Of a stretch of 64,000 bases of DNA, positions 57,622 to 64,000 are shown in pieces. The stretch covers positions 434,001 to 498,000 of the forward strand of contig BLZA01000019.1 of NCBI GenBank assembly GCA_013423385.1, given 5' to 3'. How positions within the stretch are numbered: position 1 is the stretch's first letter; each line of letters starts with the position of its first letter. The notes beneath the pieces were generated by a model that made no database searches, was not told where the DNA came from, and was given only the letters and a program-made list of their open reading frames with translations. Made by a program: the position numbers and the translations under genes. Source of the DNA: Naganishia liquefaciens. Its lineage: Eukaryota > Basidiomycota > Tremellomycetes > Filobasidiales > Filobasidiaceae.

Positions 57622-58050
57622 CAGCGGGCGGACAAACAGAGGAGGCAGCAACGCAGAAAAAATGCGATCGGGAAAAGTTTTCGCTTTCGGCTGCAAAGCC
57701 GTCGGATTTGAGTGGATGCGACGTTTCATCCAGACGCATTACGTAATATCCAAACCGCAAAGCCAGAACGAGCCATAATTCCGCACGCTAACTGCCTGAT
57801 GAGCCCCCTTTGCTCCTATATTGTCTCAACCCCCTTTGCAGGTATTCTGGTTAACGAACCCTATCGCACACAGTGGACGTTGTGTACTTTTCTTAATCCT
57901 CCTGTCGACTTCCTTGAGGCAGCGGGGCAGCGGGTCTGTGACGAGAACATGTACCACATGCGACGAATCACAAGACCTTTCTGTGGACTACGCGAGCTCG
58001 CCAGAGCTGTTTATCAGGAATCGTAATTAGCCGTTTCAACTGGCTCGAGT
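57076..58050. other. Intergenic TauD-like gene to GATA factor
   Basis: 975 bp without a supported gene. It holds the (GA)n microsatellite, and the likely promoter of the GATA gene. Confidence 0.4.
57580..57619. repeat. (GA)20 microsatellite
   Basis: About 20 uninterrupted GA units, 430 bp before the GATA factor start. The short ORFs across it are low-complexity artefacts. Confidence 0.95.
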
Positions 58051-60785
58051 ATGGCCACACACTCACCACAACAACCAATGAAGGGTATGATAGGCGGAAG
58101 CAGTGTCGATACCGTCGGTCCAATCACTACAACATCCATTGCGGGACCCAGCCGAAGTGGGCCGCCGATGGCCCCACGCTCCCAAAGCAGAGACACTTCT
58201 GCCGCCAATTCTGAAATCTTGGCTCAGAAGCCGGAACAGCCAGGAAACGGGACAACGCCGAATTTTAACATCAATCTGACTAGCGAAAATGACAGGGTCG
58301 CCTTGACACGATACACCAATCAAGCCTTGACCTCCTTGGCGGCATACCGCGATGCTCTGATAGACGAGAACGGAAGGTTGAACGCCATGATTAGGCGTGC
58401 CCAGTCCGGAATCCAACTTTCTCATGAGGATACAGCAACGGAACGGCTTGTGGATGGTAATATGGGTCGAGAAGATGAGGGTGGGGTGGAGCACGCGAAC
58501 CGACGTGGTCAATCTTCGCGCTTGATCAACATCGTCCGTGACGGCATGCAGGCAGAATTGGAACATTTGCGGAGCAGGGCGGCACAATTGAAGCAAGAAG
58601 AAAACTCATTTCCCGAAGGGAATGCCGAGAAAGGCTCCGTAATCGACAAGGACTCGACATTGCTGGACGACCCAATGATGATCATGTGTTACACAATCGT
58701 AAACAAACTCCAAGGCGATTTGAACGACTCAAAGAGTAAAAGAGCTGATGCAATTGCGGAGCTCGCGTCGACTGCCCGACATCGGTTCGAACACGACGCT
58801 CGGCATCCAAAGACCGCAGATCGCCGCAAGCTCGACAAAGATGCTAGTTGGTTCGGGAAATCCGTTGAGATCAATCGTCGGAGTCCACCACAGGCCCATG
58901 TCACTCGGAATCCCGGCATTCTTGAAGATTCACGTATGGCTGCAATGCAAGCTCAAACTGAGAGTATTCTTTCGCTTCTGACGGATCAAGAAGAAGCGGT
59001 TTGGCAGCGGGAACGAAGCGAGAGCGAAATGGAAAAGGCACTTCGGGACCTGCGATGCTACATCGAGACCATGATACGGGAATGGAGAGACGTGAGTAGA
59101 CACCTGTGACCTTCTGGATACGTCTGACTTCCTAGATTTCCACCAGATTGGGGATCTTCCGCCACCCGGAAAGTATCAGACAGTATCCTACCCCGGTCTC
59201 AATCTCCCGTACATTCCTACGCAAATCTTCCCCAAGCGGAAAGGGCGGCCACCCAGGACATCTGTCAAAGTCCAGCAGATACCCGAAGGTCTGCAGCATC
59301 TTTTGTCCAGTGGCCGAACCACGCGAGTGGGAGACAAGTTGGACAGGGAGAGAAGAGGAAGTGCGAGAGATAAGGATAGACCAACAAAGAACCAGCCGGA
59401 TCCGAATTTGACAGCTTGCCAAATCGCGGATGCGTTGGTCAGTCGTCGTAACAGGGAACGCCAGGCTAAAGCTAGAGCCCTGGAAATGGGCGAGATGGAC
59501 GAAGGCCCGGCAAGAAAGAGGGGGCGGATGCTGCTGGATCGTCATATGGGATATGCAGACGAATCCGCCGGCTCTGTCCCGGCGTCAACCAGGAATGGCT
59601 CGATCAGCGGATCTCACACGGGTATGCTTCACGTCGCAGCCAATTCGCCCCACCGCCATGAACAGTCGCTCTCTCCGGACCACTTGTATGGCGCAACAGC
59701 GAGCGCCATTAACGATGCTATGCAAGCTTACACGCAGCCGATGCAGGATGAGACCTCCGTCTTCGGTCAAGCGGAAGACACCTACGAGTCGCCAGAGGAA
59801 TCATTCGATAGTCAGATACCTTATCAAGTGCAACTGGCTCAACGTAGGGGCTTGAATTACTCGGCAGACCTGCATGTTCCGGAAACATTGGTCAATGGAG
59901 GCAATGTTTTCGACCACCCGGAGGACACGCAGTCAAGAACCGGCACAGCTCGCCAAACAGGACTTGAACCTGAATCAGCTCAAGATTTCGCGCAGTCGAA
60001 TCCATTCCGGCCTTACCACCAGACTACCCAAGAAGCTGTTGTCGAAGGCTTGATACAACAACATCTCCGAAATGCTGGGACATCGGAGCAACAGACCGAC
60101 GACACGCTGATGCAGCTTCAACACGTTGACGCTACCAATCTCGAAGTTTCGGACGCGGAGCAGGCACTTGATCAGTACCGTTTCGAAGACGCCCTCATGA
60201 ATCACGACATGACTGCGAATGATGTTCATCAATCCGGCTCTCTCATGGCACCAACCGACAATGCTGAATCTGAAGCTGCCACAGCTATTGCAGCTCAACG
60301 GCTGATGAACAGTCTTGCTCCTCATGCCGATCCGGACTTTGATGCAGCTTGTCAAAATTGTGGTCGGCGCGATACCAGTGCCTGGCGTAAATTGTCGATC
60401 AATGGAGTGGATTATAAAGTGTGCAATGGTATGTTCATTTGGTTTTCAAAGTTCCGCATGCGGTCATGCTCACCCCGACATAGCTTGCGGATTGCATTAT
60501 CAGAAGAACGGCGTGATGCGACCGAAGTCATTATGGGGCGATGTTACAGCGGAGCCCAGACGCCGATCCTCTCAACGACCTTACGGCTCTAATCTACCAT
60601 CAGAGCAGGAGCATGACATGCTCATGAACAACACGCTCTATCAAGCCCCTGGTGACGAAGATGCTGGAGCATTCCCGGAAAGCTCAACATACGAGTCGCA
60701 TTTCCCCGAAGCTCAGTATGGGCTAGATGGACAGGCCGCGTTGACGGCTGATTCGCCTCAATACGATCTGAATCTGGAACAATGA
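58051..60785 (+). CDS. GATA zinc-finger factor with 20-residue loop
   Basis: Exons 58051-59091, 59147-60428 and 60484-60785 give 874 residues. The N-terminal third is helical (DRVALTRYTNQALTSLAAYRDALIDENGRL.. and ..ILSLLTDQEEAVWQRERSE), probably coiled coil. A basic motif FPKRKGRPPRTSVKV resembles an AT-hook. The finger near residue 765 is CQNC-20 residues-CNAC followed by GLHYQKNGVMRPKSLW. The loop is 20 residues (classic GATA factors have 17 or 18), and the tail after the finger is less basic than in AreA. An intron interrupts the codon after C-N, almost the same place as in the other GATA gene. DNA binding is likely. The regulated pathway is unknown. Confidence 0.88.
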
Positions 60786-61102
60786 CAGTCTCGTTGTACT
60801 TATCCTCAATACTGTAAGGTATCCTATGGGTGATATGGAGTAGCATATGTTCGGTTCCATTTCCATTATTGCAATCATGCATTCCCCAACTCTGCTCAGA
60901 CAGACTGTTCTTGCTGTACATGCTGTCGTCGTTCAACGACTGTTGAGTTTCCCTTGATGCGGTCAAGACATCATTCGCAGGTTTACAATCTCCACGACTT
61001 GGCGAACTGCTCATGAACAGTCTCAAGCGAATGAAACGGCTAAAGCAATGAACGAAATTCTCATGACAACTGGTTAAAGCCCATCGCATCACAGTGTCAG
61101 CT
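60786..61102. other. Shared 3' region of GATA factor and SNF12
   Basis: 317 bp between convergent stops. No other feature seen. Confidence 0.35.
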
Positions 61103-63087
61103 CTATCTTGGTGGCCGTCCCTGTCCTGCTCGAGCTGCATTGGCTTGCTGTTCCGCTTGTATCTGCCTAACCCTCTCGGCGTATTCTGCTTGTCGCCTGC
61201 CTTCATGTATCGTCACAGCTTCCTCGACCTGCAGGTGAAGATCAGCATTCACGTGTTAACACGCCCGTCGCATCAAAAAGACACTCACCCAGGGCATTTT
61301 GAACAGATCAGTGCGTCTAAGATCCTCCTCGCGAATATTGCCTCCGTTCTCCCCGGCCACGCCGATCTGACGACCGAGTATGGCGTCCAGGTCGCGAGCC
61401 TGACTCGCCAGCCATCTGTTTATGAAGTTTGCTGGATCCTTTCTGCATTTGAGAAGAATGTTAGCAAGGGCTTTCTTTGGCAGTCTCTTGTGATATTTAC
61501 GAGAATGCTAGCAAAAAGTCTCGCTTTTCTCTGCTCGTTCTGATTGTATATGCTAGCGTGGCCACCTATGGCGACGGAGCCGTGTCAGACAAGCCAGACT
61601 TTAGATTCGGACGACACTCACATCGTCTTCGGCTGACATGATCTCCTTCATAGGCTGGCCTTCAAGACTCGAAAGGATTGCGTGACTTTTCGTCTTGAGC
61701 GGATCCTCGATTTCGATCGGAATATCAAACACCTTTGGGCAAACGCTCCTGTCTTGATCCACTCTGAACATGAAAAGTTTTCAGCAATCGCACACCCATC
61801 ATCCGTGAACTCGGCTTACTGAATTTTATAATTGAGAATGACTGGAGACGGGGCTGTCAAGTAGCGATTCACGACTTCGGGAAGCATGTGGAATGGCAGT
61901 TCCTTGTCTTTCGGGTCCATGATCTATCCAAATGATAAACGTCAGAAAAGGCCCAAGAGTAAACTTGAATGCGATTCTCTTACCTTCTGCAATCCTCCAA
62001 CAGGCAGTAATTTTGTCACGTCGTCCTTGTCCTGCGCTCCCACCGTCTTGATAAACTTCCACACTGCACTTAGCACGACCGACCGCGACTCTTCTGCGAT
62101 GCCGATCATGTCGCACAGTGGCGGCAGGACCTTGAATTTGTCCGGGTATTGGTCGAGATGCATGATAATTCGGCAATCTATGGGCTGGTCGCCTCGGCGC
62201 TTGATCTCGAAGCCGTCTAGGGGCGCAGCTGGCGGTGTCGTACGTGGATGCCACTGAGGGAGACAAGTGAGTGAGTGAGTTTGTAGCCCGTGACAGACAG
62301 TGTCTCTGACGCACCTCGACGATATTACCTTCGGGATAGGTCGACATGTCCCGATTGGCAAATTCCACTACCATGTGCTTGAGGCATTGTGAGAATTTCC
62401 TCTTGGCCGTCTTGTCGATACGCAAGTTTCCAGTCTACGAAGGGCAAATGAATCAGGCCACCATTCAATGAGCGAACAAGTCAGACTGACATCTAGTAGT
62501 CTGCCCTCGATCTTGAGATTCCAACTTGGTATTCCATCCCCTGTTTCCACATTCACGCTCATGGGTTCTTTCCCCGCCGCAACTTCTTCGTCTTTCTGCC
62601 AGGCCTGGTTGTATGCCGTGTTTGAGATGTAGACACGCATAGTTCGTTTGATCTGGAAGCGACAGCCGTGTATGAAAGTGAGCACGACAAGGCAGAACAG
62701 CACGTTACCCATACTCACACGGACTGGTTTACCGATGGCATCCGTGACCTCTGCCTTCTTCCGCAGAATGGTCCAATCGAGCTTCTGTTCCATCTTGAGT
62801 AGCTCTTCGAACATGGCGGATTCGGGTACAAGGGACGCGAGAACGTGAGGTGGTGGCATGGGCGGACGCTGTTTTCTAGTAGATGCGGCAATGAAGATCA
62901 GTATCCAAGATGCAAGGCATCGTTTGACCACGCACTTAATCTCTGGCTGTTCTGAATCAAGCTTTCGCTTTCCTGCCAGGGCTTGTGGTGTGCCTTGCGA
63001 CATCTGTTGCTGCTGCTGCTGCTGTTGCTGCTGGACTTGCTGGATGGCCGGATGTTGCGCCGGAATGCCCGTTGAAAGGACCGACAT
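61103..63087 (-). CDS. SNF12: SWI/SNF-family subunit SWP73/SNF12 (SMARCD)
   Basis: Accessory subunit of SWI/SNF or RSC chromatin remodellers. Starts MSVLSTGIPAQHPAIQQV followed by a short poly-Gln tract. Core: PPHVLASLVPESAMFEELLKMEQKLDWTI, RTMRVYISNTAYNQAW, WNLKIEGRLLDTGNLRIDKTAKRKFSQCLKHMVVEF. The SWIB/MDM2 domain has GFEIKRRGDQPIDCRIIMHLDQYPDKFKVLPPLCDMIGI and KFIKTVGAQDK. The C-terminal part reads SSLEGQPMKEIMSAEDD, VATLAYTIRTSREKRDFLLAFS, KDPANFINRWLASQARDL and KMPWVEEAVT, ending GQGRPPR. The exon with REKRDFLLAFS lies inside an apparent 180-nt intron but is required by the family. Whether it serves SWI/SNF or RSC cannot be told. Confidence 0.93.
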
Positions 63088-63531
63088 GACGAAGCTTTAC
63101 GGGTCGCGCGCCTGCTCCTTCTGCGAATGTCAGGGTTACTGATGTCTGGAGAGAGAGGGATAGGCTACGGTGTCGCGGTTTGTTGACGATGTTCGGATGA
63201 ACCTGGATGGATGGTTATTGTTGGACAAGTTGAGGACTCAGCTCAGGGTTCAGCCCGCACCGAGAGATTGTCCAGAGTTGGGATACGGAGATGCACGCCT
63301 CGCACTCGAGCGAGAGCGTCGATCATGATGCATCCTGGTCGACATCATCCTGCGTGTCCCCGTCAACGACGGCGGCGCACCTTCCACGCTGAGCTCATTC
63401 CACATAAGCACCAAAGCCAACAAGTCGGACGAAAGACCTGCTCTGCTCAACGCGCGTTAGGCACAACGCTCTTCCCTCGAGCTGTATATCGACAATCACG
63501 GTTGACCCATGCATCCTTGCCCGGATGCGTC
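63088..63531. promoter_or_regulatory. Divergent promoter SNF12 / EAF7-like gene
   Basis: 444 bp between divergent starts of two chromatin-factor genes. No specific site assigned. Confidence 0.4.
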
Positions 63532-64000
63532 ATGAGCCATGTCGACCTTGATGTTGACCCCGATGAGCCCGGGATCTGCCCGGGCGGAGAGACTTTCGAG
63601 GAGATGGACTTGTAAGTTACCGGCATGTGCTCTCCGGCCGTCAAGCTGCATTGCTGAAAACCCTTCTCAGGGAGCTCGCGTTTCTCCGGTGTCTCCCACT
63701 CGCGCCGCCCTGTGAGCAATGCTCGAAATGTTGCCGTAGCCGGAACTCATTCATCTCTTCTTCTATGTCTAGTTGGACGGCACAAGCATTTTCGAATCAT
63801 AGCCCTGCAGAGCATGATCCACGAGGTCACCGGATTCTTGATACCTTTTCCCGAAATCTGGAGTCGGTTGTCGGGAATGTATGACCTTTCAGAGATGGAC
63901 GAGCTCGTAAGTGTGCTAGTCTCTAGCGCTTTTTATGGCAACTAATCAGTGGGGTTGGTCAAGGCATCGACAGCCGCTGAGCTACCAAGTTCTCCCAAAG
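63532..64000 (+). CDS. EAF7: EAF7/MRGBP-like NuA4 subunit, N-terminal part
   Basis: Subunit of the NuA4 histone acetyltransferase complex. Exons 63532-63611, 63671-63711 (41 nt), 63773-63906 and 63964 to the window end. The product reads MSHVDLDVDPDEPGICPGG, then ELAFLRCLPLAPPFGRHKHFRIIALQSMIHEV and PFPEIWSRLSGMYDLSEMDEL. The pattern of a short acidic start, H-K-H-F-R, then I-W-x-x-L-x-x-x-Y-D-L is that of the CT20/Eaf7 domain. The C-terminus lies outside the window. The start is the first Met in a frame that is open further upstream, so a longer N-terminus is possible. Confidence 0.8.

Noticed and set aside
57532-57760. ORFs with runs of RERERE or SLSLSLS
   Set aside because: They are translations of the GA microsatellite.
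1-64000. Search for LTR, retrovirus-like, Polinton-like or CRISPR features
   Set aside because: No long terminal repeats, integrase, reverse transcriptase or capsid-like frames, and no regularly spaced repeats were seen.

Overview
This is a stretch of nuclear DNA from a fungus, most likely a basidiomycete yeast of the Tremellomycetes (Cryptococcus/Trichosporon-like). I infer this from very dense short introns (about 45-75 nt), compact spacing, no bacterial operons, and the gene set: UDP-glucose dehydrogenase, a PMC1-type Ca2+ pump, Fip1, Spo11, GATA and bZIP factors, a GBD/FH3 protein and a TauD-like oxygenase. Species is not claimed. No rRNA, tRNA, CRISPR array or virus-derived element was recognised.

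Layout. 1-595: C-terminal part of an AreA/NIT2-type GATA factor (+). 815-7069: two tandem secreted GH13 alpha-amylase-like genes (-), with a hAT-type MITE between them (3982-4478, 8-bp target duplication). 7524-9364: mRNA guanylyltransferase CEG1 (-). 9778-12969: GBD/FH3 formin-like protein without FH1/FH2 (+). 13427-15154: unknown nuclear-type protein (-). 16932-19891: SPO11, 13 exons (-). 21036-21797: secreted double-psi beta-barrel protein (+). 22533-24273: a Ser/Thr-rich exon and a small unknown protein (-). 24584-26343: AP-1-like bZIP factor (+). 28313-32394: vacuolar-type Ca2+-ATPase (+). 33899-35765: UGD1 (+). 36753-38209: Sec14/PDR16-like lipid transfer protein (+). 40375-43138: amino acid permease (+). 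43466-44681: FAR1-type DNA-binding protein (-). 45096-~46136: DUF1275-like membrane protein (-). 46709-49721: FIP1 (-). 49977-52193: cytosolic AsnRS (+). 52922-54634: His-rich secreted FAS1 protein (+). 55543-57075: TauD/TfdA-like dioxygenase (+). 58051-60785: second GATA factor with a 20-residue finger loop (+). 61103-63087: SWP73/SNF12 (-). 63532-64000: EAF7/MRGBP-like NuA4 subunit, cut by the window end (+).

The strongest unusual signal is in splicing. Seven internal micro-exons of 11-24 nt are needed to keep conserved motifs intact: an 11-nt exon at the same codon position in both amylase paralogs, another 11-nt and a 20-nt exon in the Sec14 gene, 14 nt in the permease, 18 nt inside the GATA zinc finger and 24 nt in the DUF1275 gene. 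Two introns start with GC instead of GT. Simple ORF or gene-finder output misses these exons, so protein predictions for this organism are likely to be damaged at conserved motifs. Other points of note are the replacement of the region-I histidine by phenylalanine in both amylases, strong TTG-Leu/CGA-Arg codon bias in the highly expressed genes, and several 1.5-2.2 kb intergenic spaces that hold no recognisable gene.
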